From Apus apus (Eukaryota > Chordata > Aves > Apodiformes > Apodidae): 64,000 nucleotides of DNA. Made by a program: the position numbers and the translations under genes. The stretch covers positions 130,792,568 through 130,856,567 of the forward strand of contig NC_067283.1 in NCBI RefSeq assembly GCF_020740795.1. Reading direction: 5' to 3'. Shown piece by piece: positions 14,101 through 25,489 of the stretch (the first letter of the stretch is position 1; each line of letters begins with the position of its first letter). The notes under the pieces were generated by a model. The model did not search any database and was not told where the DNA came from. It saw nothing but the letters and a program-made list of their open reading frames with translations.

Positions 14101-15565
14101 TTCATCAAAATGTATTGATCATATAGTATTTTTTTTGCGTTCTGACTTAACTGAATTTGATTTACAGCACATGTTGAAAGGCTTAATCAGAAGCAAGGCT
14201 CCAGGATCCCACCCAAACAAACAGGCATGCATTGCTCTTCAAGAATGAAATCAGGAATGAAATACTACTACAGCTGTGCAGATAATATGAAAAACAGGGA
14301 AGAAAAACAAACTGTGATTCTGTAATTACATTGCTCAGTTCAATAACCTAAAGCTTTTATTTTCCTTTTTAATTAACTATCTTTAGGAGCTATTCCTGAA
14401 TGCTCTATCTGACACTACTTGAGACCCTTGTTTTGATGTTTCTCTCCCTCTCTTTCCTTCACTTCCCACTTGGGCAACACAATGAAAGTGTGATTCAAAG
14501 AACTGTGTGAAGAAGCAAAAGCAACATGATGCTTATGACAGCTGGATTTTTAATAGATTAAAGGAGGGAGGAATGCAAAAGCCACAGCTAAAAAAGTTGG
14601 TTAGAGTACAATACGCTGCATACTATCATAACTGAGGAATTTAAGCTGTTTTCACTCCTGGGGTTTTGTCCTTGTTTTGAAAACTATTGTTATTATTCTT
14701 TATAATATTCTTCAGATCCCTTGTGCTGCCTTCATAGGCTAGCCCTGACCAGATTGCTTTGCACACAATCCTCTCCTCGCCCTTATCAAACATCCGTTCA
14801 AGAACACAAAGCTTGCCCGTACATTTGTCACTGTTCCTGGGAGGTGCAACCTAACTTTCATAACAAGGAGGCTCAGGATTGACTGGGATTAGTCTCTGTT
14901 TCATAATAGAAGAGTTGAGAAACATGAAGTTCATTATGAATTCCATTGCAATTTTGACATCTTCTTTGACATCTTTGACATTCAAACCTCAATCCTCTAC
15001 ACGGTGTGCACCAGTGACTCTGAGAAAGCAGCTAAAGCATGCACTGGATACTGTCAGGAACAAGCAAAAAAATCTTATATTTATATAAAAATGCTGCTTG
15101 CATCATGGTATCCTATCTAAAATAAATTACAGCAACACAATAGAGCAAGCCCTAAGTATTTAAAAGATGAAACAGACCTACAAAGTATACAGAGGTGACA
15201 TTATAATTGAAGAGTTACTTTTGACAAAGCTTTTCCATAATTGGAATAATGATTTGAATCATATCTTCCAGGTTTTGGGTGACAGAAGTTTAGATACAGC
15301 CTCTATAATAAATTGTCTCCAGGAACTGGACTTTGGTAAAATAATAAGCACAGAGAAAGATCTGGAAGTACTGAAGAGGGGACAATTCTACTCTTAAAAA
15401 AAAAATACTTATTTATAAATAAAAGCTCACATCCTGAAGTTTTTATACAGGAAAAACTCTGAGGTACTAAGAAATGTTTCCTAATTAAAAATTGCAGAAT
15501 TGCTTCCCCCAAAACGAATGTACCTCTGGATAGTTATGTATCATATGAAGCAGAATTATTAGCTG
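2197..15565. other. Long gene-poor stretch without recognised features
   Basis: AT-rich DNA with only short chance open frames, none with a recognisable protein. Low-complexity runs occur: a T-run near 2767-2780, an A-run near 4649-4661 and a C-run near 7021-7030. An open frame with a coding-like look occupies 2206-2488 and is treated separately as a finding. I see no exon of RIPK2 or any other gene. Confidence 0.5.
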
Positions 15566-15622
15566 TTAACATTGGAACTTGATGATCTTTGAGGTCCCTT
15601 CCAACCTTAATGATTCTATGAT
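15566..15622 (+). mobile_element. Short CR1 3'-end fragment
   Basis: About 57 bp match the sense-strand CR1 3' terminus: a 'ttggaacttgatgatctttg' type block, then 'aggtcccttccaacctta' and a tail of 'atgattctatgatt'. It is the same subfamily terminus as the elements ending near 44366 and 57777. The extreme truncation is normal for CR1. Confidence 0.8.
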
Positions 15623-16706
15623 TAAAATTATCAGTAAGTTTAGATGGGATTATTTGCAGAATAAAACATTTAAAATAAACAAGATAAAAACTACTAGTTG
15701 TCTGTGGAGGATGTATTTAGAGGAATTTTGCCACAGGCTGGAAGCATACTCTCATTTTGCTCAGGTCAGGTACTGAGCTGCATCCATCCCGGTGCCTCTG
15801 CAGATCAGCATAAAGCCACCACCCTAGCACAGGGCTTCAGCTGGCTCAGTGCAGGCAGTTAACAACACTGAGGGTCAAATCTATTAAATATTTTGTTAAT
15901 TTGTGGCCTATGTAGCTTTTACAGGATGGTCATTCAGTATCTTGATGCTTTTGGAACGAAGTAAAATGTACTGTGCAAAAATGTGGAGATTGAGAGTAAT
16001 TACCGAATGAGTAGCAAGCATATATTCTCTATGATACCTATTTAAAGAACCCTATTGTAAATTTATCAGTGGGATGATACCATAGGAGGCCTGTTTCACC
16101 CTGCTTCAGTGGCCTAGAAACCTGGTGGTATGGTTCACAATTTTGGCAGTTATAAACACACTTTAAGGATTACTTGATAGCAAATTGATTAAAAACAAGT
16201 CACTGGTCCAGGTTTCAAATAACTGGAATCCACAACCACTTTCACTCTGCTGTGTTTTTGAATCTACTCCTGCACTGCAGCATTTTGTATTTCAGATGAG
16301 ATACAGAATGTTTTTAAATAATTCATGTCTCTGTGCAGAATGTTTTGTCATTGTCATTTTACTGTAACATAATACAAAATAACATAGAATTGGAAGGGCA
16401 GATGTTCATCTGTGTATGGAAGCACTGCCATGGCTCTATTTTTTTTCTTGCAAACAAGTATCTTGTGCTTGCCTAACAAAGGTAATTAGAGTTACATCTA
16501 CAAACAGGAAAGTTCAGAGCTACCTGGCTGTCAGCAGAAATAGTGTGTTTGTATTAGTAGAATAATCTGTATATTGAACATTTTCTCTGAAATCTTCTTT
16601 CAGACAACTGGGTCTAGTTTTATGTTAGCACTATAAAACATATAAATTAACTATATCTAGGCAAAATAACTCACATAAAACATACAGACAACAACAAAAA
16701 AGGTGA
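15623..16706. other. Non-coding DNA, nothing recognised
   Basis: AT-rich sequence between a CR1 fragment and the LTR-type element. It contains only short chance frames. Confidence 0.5.
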
Positions 16707-16711
16707 TACCT
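16707..16711. repeat. Target-site duplication TACCT, left copy
   Basis: A five-base direct repeat immediately outside the TG terminus of the LTR-type element. The second copy is at 18224-18228. Confidence 0.6.
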
Positions 16712-18223
16712 TGTTGCAGTCCGAGTTCAATCCAGGCTAGAAAAACTCGAGTCGCATCATGGATCGCCCCTTCTCTTCTCAGTTAGAGAAGGAATAGCCT
16801 TGGCTGGTTGGCTGGTTTTACATTTCCAGTGGGTCCGTCCCTGGTTTGGGACCAGCTGGCTACACTTGGGGATGTCCCTAGAGCACAAACTGCCCAGATG
16901 CGCGCACCAGCACCTACACAGAGATTATGTGCTTAAAGTACCACTTTACTGTTAACAGCTTTAGAAGAGTGTGTGTGTGGGGGACTGGGTATACAAATGT
17001 GGTTACAAGAGATAAAACTTGGCGTGTAAAACGTTTGGACTTAGGAACTGGGTATTTGAGCGTGATACGCGATCGGTAAAGAGAAAGAAATACTGTTATA
17101 GTTGAGGATAGAAAGCCCGAAGCTTTGTGTGTGTGAATGTGGCTGATGACTTTTGCCTGGGAAAAAGAACGCAGAGAAAGATAGAGAAAGACTTCTTGGT
17201 CAGTAAGTCTTAACAGTCCTCGGCTCAGAAGCACTGATAGGTTTGGCAGTGGCTACGGCAGTGGCGGGTACTGCGGCTTTACGCTGGAACTGCAACAACG
17301 GCAGCGTCGAAGAGGCAATGGCTGGAATGGCAGCAGCAACGGGCCTCGGCAGCTGGGGGGCTCGGCAGCTGGGGGGCGGCTATGGCACGCTGCCCTGGGG
17401 GCTTGGCTGAGAAGCTGGAGCTACAGCTGGAGTGGTAGTGACGGGCGACAGGCAGCAAGCAAACGGTGGGTGCAGGCACACGGCAACAGCAGGCACACGT
17501 GGGAGCGCGGCTGCAAGGGCTGGAGCTGTGGCTGGGCCTCGGGAGCGCGGCTGGAAGGGCTGGAGCTGTGGCTGGGCCTCGGGAGCGCGGCCGCATCGGA
17601 GGCCTCGGCACATAGCAGGCAGCTCCGGCTACGGTGGCTTCCTGAGGAGTGCTTGATGACAGAGGGTTTTGAGGAGCAAACAGTGATTCCAGCTCTTCTA
17701 GTTTTATCACTCTTTTAGCGTGCTCCAGCTCCCTTCTTCCATTTTTTTCCGCTCATTTCGTGCAGCTCCTTGGCAAGCAGGCTCCACGAGAAAAAAGGAG
17801 GAGCATGAGAGAAAGCAGGAACATGAGGAAAAAACAGGAATTTAGCCCCAGCCACAGGAGGTTCCCTTTTATTTGATTTCTTATTCCTCTTCTATCTTCT
17901 TTTCTTCTCTCTCCTTTTTACCAGCAGCAGTGAGCAATGAATGCAACAACCGATAATGGTCTGCAATGACCGTTCCATCGGTCTTTTTGTCCACTCAGTT
18001 TCCAGCCCCAAGGTGCAGCTCCTGCAAAGGCTGGGTCCTGGCTGCAAACTTAGCAAGGTGGAGCTGGCTGTCCCTGTCCTTAAGTTGTATAGGTCCCAGC
18101 CACAGACCCAGTCTGCAGTGTTGCCACTGTTTCTACTTTTATTTGTTCTTTTTGTCTGTTTACATCTCTATTACAGTCAGTTTGGATAAGAGACATATAT
18201 TTTGTGGAGGCTGGTTCGCCACA
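16712..18223. mobile_element. Solo-LTR-like element, 1512 bp, with 5-bp target duplication
   Basis: The element starts with TGTTGCAG and ends with GCCACA, giving LTR-type TG...CA (TGT...ACA) termini. It is flanked on both sides by TACCT (16707-16711 and 18224-18228), the 5-bp target duplication expected of retroviral-type integration. The centre (about 17250-17660) is strikingly GC-rich and holds a 40-bp-period tandem repeat. No gag/pol/env-like frame is present, so a solo LTR or a non-autonomous LTR-type element fits best. AATAAA strings lie on the - strand near 18138-18143 and 17868-17873, which hints at - orientation, but this does not settle it. Open frames of up to 143 codons inside it are low-complexity Ala/Pro/Arg-rich and probably not genes. 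Confidence 0.65.
17341..17590 (+). repeat. GC-rich tandem repeats inside the LTR-type element
   Basis: The unit beginning GGGAGCGCGG recurs at 17501, 17541 and 17581, a 40-bp period spanning about 2.25 copies with few differences. Just upstream (about 17345-17385) a shorter doubling of CGGCAGCTGGGGGG occurs. Both lie in a region much richer in GC than the surrounding DNA. Copy number may vary between individuals. Confidence 0.85.
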
Positions 18224-18228
18224 TACCT
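18224..18228. repeat. Target-site duplication TACCT, right copy
   Basis: Direct repeat of 16707-16711, directly after the ACA terminus of the LTR-type element. Confidence 0.6.
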
Positions 18229-18992
18229 ATAAGAACAAAAGTAGGTTTGCTGGAACTGTTAATGTCTTACATTTTAGGTTTAGAACATGCAGTTGGCCCT
18301 GGTCAAATAAATAAACTAGAGATGCAACATTATGCAACAAACTGACAGTGTCTTTTTGCAGAGGATTTAAAAATAATTTTCACATATTTTCCACATGTAT
18401 TTTCCATAATTACTTCCTATTTTTATACAGGCAGGTAGAGGTAAAAGCTCATTCAAAGGTGACACTTGAGAACTGTAGAACTGCAAAAGGAAACCAAATT
18501 TCCAGATAAATTATATATGCTATTTGCATATTTTATCTACAGTCTAATTATTATTACAATTAGCAGGTAACAATGTTGCTCAGAAGGAGAAAATTCTCTA
18601 AATAAAACCTCGTATTCATTAGAGGCTGTAGCTTCTTAAATGTATGCACTGGTTAAAGACACAGCAGAACAGAATCTTTACTTCCCTGGATACTTACTCT
18701 TACTTGTATTACTTTATTATGGATATTTTGAATACAAGCACCAGAGCAGTTCACAAATCCAAAGTTAAATGGTCCAAAAGGTTCACTTGTTCTACTGCTG
18801 AAACAGTTGTCACAGGGATTAAATTTACTAAGTTTACAGAATAGGTCTAGTATATGCCATAGGATGTGTCCTCACCAAGACCTTGTTACAGACACCCATT
18901 CTTGCAAACAAATCTATGTCCATTCTGAGTATATGCCCCTTGCCTTACTCAGGGATATGTCATAAAGTTTATTTCATGCTTTGCAACACCAA
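18229..18992. other. Non-coding DNA, nothing recognised
   Basis: AT-rich sequence between the LTR-type element and the next CR1. It holds no supported gene. Confidence 0.5.
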
Positions 18993-20325
18993 AGAATCAC
19001 AGAATCACAGAATCTTAGGGGTTGGAAAGGACCTCTAGAGATCTTCTGGTCCAACCCTCCTGCCAAAGCAGGATCACCTAGGGCAGGCCATGCAAAAATG
19101 CATCCAAGAGGTTTTTAAAGTCTCCAGAGAAGGAGACTCCACAACAAATCTGGGCAGCCTGTTCCAGTGCTTCGTCACCCTCACAGTAAAGAAATTTATC
19201 TTCATGTTGAGGTGGAACTTCCTATATTCTAGCTTATACCCATTGTTCCTTGTCCTATTACTGGGCACAATGACAAAGAGACTGGCCCCTTCCTCTTGCA
19301 ATTCACCCCTCAGATATTTATAGACATTAATAAGATTCTTCTCTCGGTCTTCTCAAGACTAAGCAGCCTCAGTTCTCTCAGCCTTTCTTCATAGCAGAGA
19401 CGTTCAAGTCCTGTCCTGGTTTGAGCCAGGATTAAGCCAATTTCCCTTTTACTGTTTTGGGTTTTTTTCCTACAGTAAGCTCTCTTCGAATTAGCAGAAA
19501 GAGTTCCGGCTAGGACTGATAACACTGGGATGTCTATGTTATTGCCAGGACTCCCAAGGTCATGTCTTTGCCCTGCTGGCTCAGGCACTACAGGGAGATC
19601 TATGACCTCCCCAGTAGGAGGCTGAATTAGACAGACAGCAAAATTGGCCAGAGATATTCCATTCCATATATCTACGTAAGCTCAGTGGAAGAACAGAGAT
19701 CACAGAAGACAACTTCCTTCCTGCTTCTCCTTCCCTTCTCTTCTGTCCATGGCCGGCGTCCAGGGAGGACTCCATCCATCCATCACCATTGACCCCCAGG
19801 CTCGAGCTCTCCTGACCCTCATCACTCTTCTCTCTCCAGCAGCTCCAGGACTTTTTAGGACTGTTCATAGCTAAGGAGATGCTGTGGGACTTGCTGGGAG
19901 TGGGGGGACGCAATAGGCTTTTGCACATCCCTGAACACATTTGTATATAATTGTATATATTTTCTTTTATCATTAGTGTTTAATTAAAGCTGTGTAGTTT
20001 AGTTTTCAATCCAGAGAGTCTCTCATTCTCTCTCTCCTTCCCTACCTGGGTGGGAGGGGGAGGCGATCGAGAGCGTTGTTGTCCCTGGTTTAATTGCTGA
20101 TCCTGAGTCAAACTGTGACAAGTCCCTTAATCATCCTCGTAGCTCTCCATTGGACTCTCTCCAGTAGATCACTGTCTCTTTTCAACTGAGGAGCCCAAGA
20201 CTGGATACAGTATTCCAGGTGTGGTCTCACCAGGGCAGAGCAGAGCAGACCAGAGCAGACCAGAGCAGAGGAGGAGGAGAACCTCCCTAGACCTGTTGGA
20301 CACACTTTTCTTAGTGTATCCCTGC
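18993..20325 (-). mobile_element. CR1 retrotransposon interrupted by an LTR
   Basis: The + strand starts with the reversed CR1 tail (AGAATCACAGAATCACAG) and runs through antisense CR1 text to 19411. It then breaks at an LTR and resumes at 20121 with 'cttaatcatcctcgtagctc' and a block matching 'cagggcagagcagag', up to about 20325. Removing 19412-20120 and one copy of the duplicated AGTCC restores continuous CR1. The short tandem run of 'agagcagacc' units at 20236-20265 lies inside the CR1 part. The CR1 must be older than the LTR insertion. Confidence 0.85.
19412..20120 (+). mobile_element. Solo LTR (709 bp) nested in CR1
   Basis: It starts TGTCCTGGTTTGAG and ends CTGTGACA, and is flanked by AGTCC at 19407-19411 and at 20121-20125. 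This is a textbook LTR with a 5-bp target duplication. TATATAA-like sequence near 19944-19950 and a likely poly(A) signal ATTAAA at 19983-19988, followed by a pyrimidine-rich U5-like tract, set the + orientation. The TGTCCTGGTTT start is typical of a very common family of bird ERV LTRs (established knowledge, from memory). No internal retroviral genes accompany it, so it is a solo LTR left by recombination. Confidence 0.85.
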
Positions 20326-21737
20326 TTACTTCCATGCATTTGTTTGGATCACCAAATTTTCCAGTTCACAGAGTCTCTAGGTTTTGGCTCTACCACTTCT
20401 CACAAGTCTTTTAAGCACCGAAAGCCACTTGCTCCTCTATATCCTCTTTTCTGGCACCTAGCCCCTTCCCTGTCTCACTTAAAGGAAAGTAGATCCCAGC
20501 TAGCTCTGCTCTCTCCTGGCAATATAATCTTTCAAGCACACTTGAGGTGTACATCCCATCGTGGCAAAACAGCAAAAACCTTTGAATGCTCGAAGATGAT
20601 AAAGAATATCCATCATTTAATTAAAATTAGCTCAGAGTCTGATTGTGGGTGATTTGTCAGGCTAAAGTGGTCCCACTCCTCCCCACCCTACTCAGTACAA
20701 CTGCAGCCAGCTCCCTATGTGCCTTTCAGCAGTGGCCATGAGAAGAAGGCAAAAACTGCCACTTGGCTTTGTCAAGAGAGTGACAAAGTTGTACTGCCTG
20801 TAATCAGAAAATCTGGAGTTACCTTTACAGTGAAGTGCTCTCTCTGCATTTTCATTCATCCTTCTCTCTACATGTTTGTACTCTGAATGGGCTATTTACA
20901 ATTTAACAGATTTTTACAAGTGTCTACACTAGCAGGTTTTCATGCTAGTATTCATACCTTTAAATGCCTCAGGAAACTAATGTCCTGACAATCCCTGACA
21001 GTCAAGCAACTCAAAGCAGGTTCTGCATCAGTCCTTCAGTTCCTTTGAGAGTCAGGTAACACGACTACCTTGCCACCAACTAATGCCTATTTAGAATTCT
21101 CTTCCTCCACCTTGCAAAAGACAATCATATTTTACTTGTTTCCACTAACACAAAGAAGAACACATTAACTGCTCCCACAGAGGGCTGGATCTATAAACTC
21201 TCATCCTGTATGTCTAGAAGCCTGGCACCATCAGCAGAGTCCAGGTGGTTAACTGCTTCCTTTCACACTGTCTTCCAGAGGACATTTATGCCTCTACCCA
21301 CCTGTCATGCCATGATCTTCCAGGCTTTCTCCAATATGATTTTATCCATCTGTTGAAGCAGTCCAGTGTGATGTTAGGAAACACTGGTTCCTTCCATGTG
21401 CTAGTAATGTTATTACAGCTATGCAGTTTACCACTGGCTGGGAGTTTTGACCTTGCGTGGGGAGAATTCTACTTGTATCCTATCATGGCAGAATACTACA
21501 TAGACCCCTTTTGAGATACTCAGGCAAGTTTTTCTCTGAAGTCCAGAAAGGCAGTGAAGACCCTGCTGTCAATCCTTCTATATTCTTCAGATAATTCTTT
21601 GACACAGAAATTGCTGCATCTTTATTCTACAAGCACAAATTATTTCATTAGCACTTTGAAACATCTGAAGAGACCATTTAAAATACTTTTATTCAACAGG
21701 CGATGAAAGGATCCCAGAAACCTGAAAGACCTGCTTC
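20326..21737. other. Non-coding DNA, nothing recognised
   Basis: Unique-looking sequence. An open frame at 20221-20652 begins inside CR1 text and has no recognisable protein features. Confidence 0.5.
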
Positions 21738-22240
21738 ATAGAATCATAGAATCATAGGGGTTGGAAGGGACCTCGAAAGATCATCTAGTCCAACCCCCCT
21801 GCCAGAGCAGGGTCACCTAGAGTGCATCACACAGGAAGGCGTCCAGGCGGGTTTTGAATGTCTCCAGAGAAGGAGACTCCACAACCTCTCTGGGCAGCCT
21901 GTTCCAGTGCTCTGTCACTCTCACAGTAAAAAAATTCTTTCTGATATTGACCTTAAACCTCCTATGCTCCAATTTGTATCCATTACTCCTTGTCCTATCA
22001 CTGGTCATCACTGAAAAAAGCTTAACTCCATCTTCTTGACACTCACCCTTTACGTATTTGTAAACATTGATGAGGTCACCCCTCAGTCTCCTCTTCTCCA
22101 GGCTAAAGAGACCCAGCTGTTTCAGCCTTTCCTCATAAGGGAGATGTTCCACTCCCTTAATCATCTTTGTGGCTCTGCGCTGGACTCTTTCAAGCAGTTC
22201 CCTGTCCTTCTTGAACTGAGGGGCCCAGAACTGGACACTG
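21738..22240 (-). mobile_element. CR1 retrotransposon 3' end
   Basis: Begins on the + strand with ATAGAATCATAGAATCATAG and continues with well-preserved antisense CR1 to 'cccagaactggacactgc'. The - strand frame 21817-22164 still reads as the CR1 C-terminal region ([10 protein letters not shown], then [20 protein letters not shown]). It is 5'-truncated. The fairly intact frame suggests a younger copy than the one at 1791. Confidence 0.9.
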
Positions 22241-24940
22241 CTTCCTTAAGCTTGTTCCAGAGCATCTTTTCTTTGTTTCTCTTGGCAAGTATTTGACTAT
22301 TGGGAAGGATTTGTTATGTCTGCAACAGAACTTCTCAACTGTGATTCCCCCATTTTTATAATTCTTTTTCCTTGGCCAGGCAGAAAGTTGTTTTGCAGCT
22401 AGGTTTCCTAGTTGCCATCTTGCTTAACAGTCTTGAGAGTGAATAACCTCAAGCCTTCCTGATCTCTCCTGGCCTTTCTTGAGCATTACCTAATTCAGGC
22501 TGAGTGCCACGGGCTTGTGGCAAGCTTTCTGTTTGCTCATCTGAGAAAAACTTACACTACACACTCGTTTATTTGGCCTTGTGATTCATACACCATTCAC
22601 AGTCGTTTAAAGTTACAGGTTAACAAGTTTGTTATCGATGAGACATCTGTCCTGGGTAAACTGCATACTGCATTATTTATCAAGACAGAGTTGATGATAG
22701 TCCTATCGTGACACTCAAAGCCTTCCTTGCAGGTTTGTTTTCTACTTATTTTGTACTTTAATCTAATCTTGCAGCGGGTGGGGGCACAGGAATCTTACCA
22801 ATATGTTGCAGTCATTTTCCTTGTTTCCCATGCTGTATGACAACATGCAGGTTATATTCAGCACACAGTTGTTGTTGCTCTCCAGTTACCCACTGTGTTG
22901 CTTCTACCGAAGAGGATGAAGCCCTTCTTTTTCTATGCTGCGTATCATAGCTTGAGACAATAATCCCCTGTTATGATGCTCCCACCTTACGTGTCCACAG
23001 GATTTTAGGCATTCTGCAGCATCAAGCTGGTAGTAAACATATCTAATTATCAGTCTACTATCAAGAGAAAAATTATGCTCCAAATCTTGTTAAGGAGACC
23101 TTTGTGACTCACAAAAACTATGCTTCACCTATTTTCCAGCATAATTGACTGAGGGAATGATTTATAGAACATTTTAGGAATGTATTGGATTTTTTATTCC
23201 ATTGAGTTTAAAAAAAAAAAAATGTTCTTGATCAAATGCATAATATTATTACTTAAAATAGTATAGTAAGTTTTAGCAAAATAGAAGAAATTTAAATGGG
23301 CTGACTGGTTAACATGATTTAAAATTTAAAGGTCTGGGATACACCTAGCAGGCAGTAACAATCTGCATCTGTTAACAGAAATGAACAGAATACAAAATAT
23401 AAATCCTTTTACAATGGGATTAGTATTTGCAGATGGGACAAAATGTTTGCTATGGCTTAGTGTGTTTTACTCCCCTCCTACTTGTTGCTTCCTTGATGTT
23501 AAATCCCTTTTCAGTATGAGTACTTTTTATCCTGACATGTGGGTTTGAAGTAAATCACCAACAAAAAATTAAGACATTTGACAAACTCAGGCTAACATGT
23601 AGAATTTCAAGGGAACGTAAAATTTTATTTTTGGGAGAAGCATATAATTAAATATAACTTAGGCCTTCTGTGCAGAATACTATATCCAGAGAAGCATAAT
23701 GAGTATTTCTTAGCTTTATAAAATACCATTTTTCCAACTACCTCTTTTGTATCACAAACTCATGGTCAGGTATAACTTTTTCAATTTAAAATGTGAAAGC
23801 GTGCTAGGGAAAGACATGTCTTGGTGGTAGGTGTGGACACAGACGTGGTTGTTTTTCTCTTCTGCTCAAGGTTACGTCCACAAAGGTAAGAGCAGAAACT
23901 AATAATTGTACCAGAATAGCTGAGATTCTGTGTTATGTTCTAGGCAAACAGATTTGCTGATGGGGTGAAATACAGAGGACCAAAGGCTGTGTGGTACTTA
24001 AAGCTAAGCTTCCTTAAAGTACTGATTTTGAAGTTTTTGTTACCTGACTCTGCCACCAAATGAAACCTGGAGAAGTTTTGCTTGGCCATAACTAAGTCTC
24101 CTTGAAGCATAAGGCCCCACAGCCCTGCAGTTTTGTATCTGGGAAGAGGCTGAGCCCTGACCATGAAAATACTCTGTGAAAAGACTTAACACTGCCTTTC
24201 TGATTCTGTTATATTTCTCTTTAACTCATTTTGAAGAAAACAATTTTAATAAAAGGGTATGAAAATTCAGAGTGGGATAGTCAACTTACTTACCTGGTCT
24301 ACACACATGTACTTTCCCGAACTGAAGGAAATCTTTTTGGGGATAGTCTCAATTTAAAATCTTTTCAGACAATAAAAGAGCAAACTAAAAGCAGTTTCAG
24401 GTTGTTGATTCTTGTCTGTAAGACACATTACACCCCGTGTTAGGTATACTTGAAGAACAGTGCATTTAACTTGTGATTCATCCTTTCTAATTAAGAGATT
24501 TTTAAAATCAATATTCTGTATTTCCTCAGTCATACAATTCAGCTCCTGTGTTATTTTGCCCTATATTTTTGTATTATACATATCTAACAAATATAAAGCT
24601 GTCCTTTCTAGTGGGAAAGACACATGCTATTAAACAGTAATTGATTTGCTGAATGCAATTGGTTGAACGAACAACCTAGAGGTAAACTGGGCTGTCAGCT
24701 ACCACCAGCCACTCCAGACACAGTAACTGTGCAGCTTTGTAGGGTCTTGGTATTGTGGGTTTATGGAAAAGATTCAGAGAGAAGACAGTTCAAATTGTCA
24801 AGTTTAACTTGGTATGAACTGTAGTTGTTTAATAAACAGTCATATTGGCATTCTCACTTTTTGCTTCCTAGTAGAGTTACAGAGAGAAAAACAGTGTTAA
24901 GACACGGGTATCTTGGATGTCAGACTGTTACTATGAGCAC
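22241..24940. other. Non-coding DNA, nothing recognised
   Basis: AT-rich intergenic sequence with an A-run near 23210-23222. No gene is supported. Confidence 0.5.
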
Positions 24941-25321
24941 AGGCTGACAAAGCTAGGACTGTTCAGCATGTGGAAGAGAAAGGTCAGGCAGATCTTATCC
25001 ATGTGTATAAACATCTGATGGGAGGGAATGAAGACAGAGCCAGGCTCTTCTGGTGGCACCCTTGGACAGTACAAGAGGTAGCGAACAAAATCTGAAATGA
25101 GAAAGTTCCACTTGAAAATAAGGAAACATGTATTCACTGTGAGGGTGCTCTAACACCTGACAAGCAGGATGCCCTGGGAAGTCGTGGAGGCTCCATCCTT
25201 GGAGACACTCAAAATCCAGCAGGCCATGTTCCTGACAGCCTGCTGTAGATGGCCCTGCACGAGCAAAGGGGTAGACAAGATGATCTCCACAGGTCCTACC
25301 AACCTCAACCACTCTGTGACT
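24941..25321 (+). mobile_element. Diverged CR1 fragment, sense orientation
   Basis: Sense CR1 text with many substitutions. It runs from 'aggctgacaaagctaggact' through the 'ggaagtcgtggaggctccatc' and 'ggagacactcaaaatccagc' blocks to 'tcctaccaacctcaaccact'. It ends about 170 bp before the OSGIN2 CpG island. Confidence 0.8.
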
Positions 25322-25489
25322 AAAGACTAGGTAAGCTATTATTTCTCCCAAATAAGCACCCATGGGAAATATTTGTGATAAAACATAAAACACCTAACAT
25401 AACGTATTTGAAGTATTATTTCTAAATAGGTGGGTATTAGTCAAACAATGCCTTGAAACTTTTTAATGTAGTCGGACTCCTGTTCATGT

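Noticed and set aside
15167-15397. A 76-codon + strand frame with a protein-like look
   Set aside because: No recognisable family, splice context or neighbour. A chance open frame in AT-rich DNA is more likely.
17279-17710. A 143-codon - strand frame and overlapping + strand frames
   Set aside because: They lie entirely inside the LTR-type element and its 40-bp GC-rich repeat. The composition is low complexity, with no domain.
19581-19973. A 130-codon - strand frame
   Set aside because: It lies within the 709-bp LTR, on the strand opposite to its inferred orientation.
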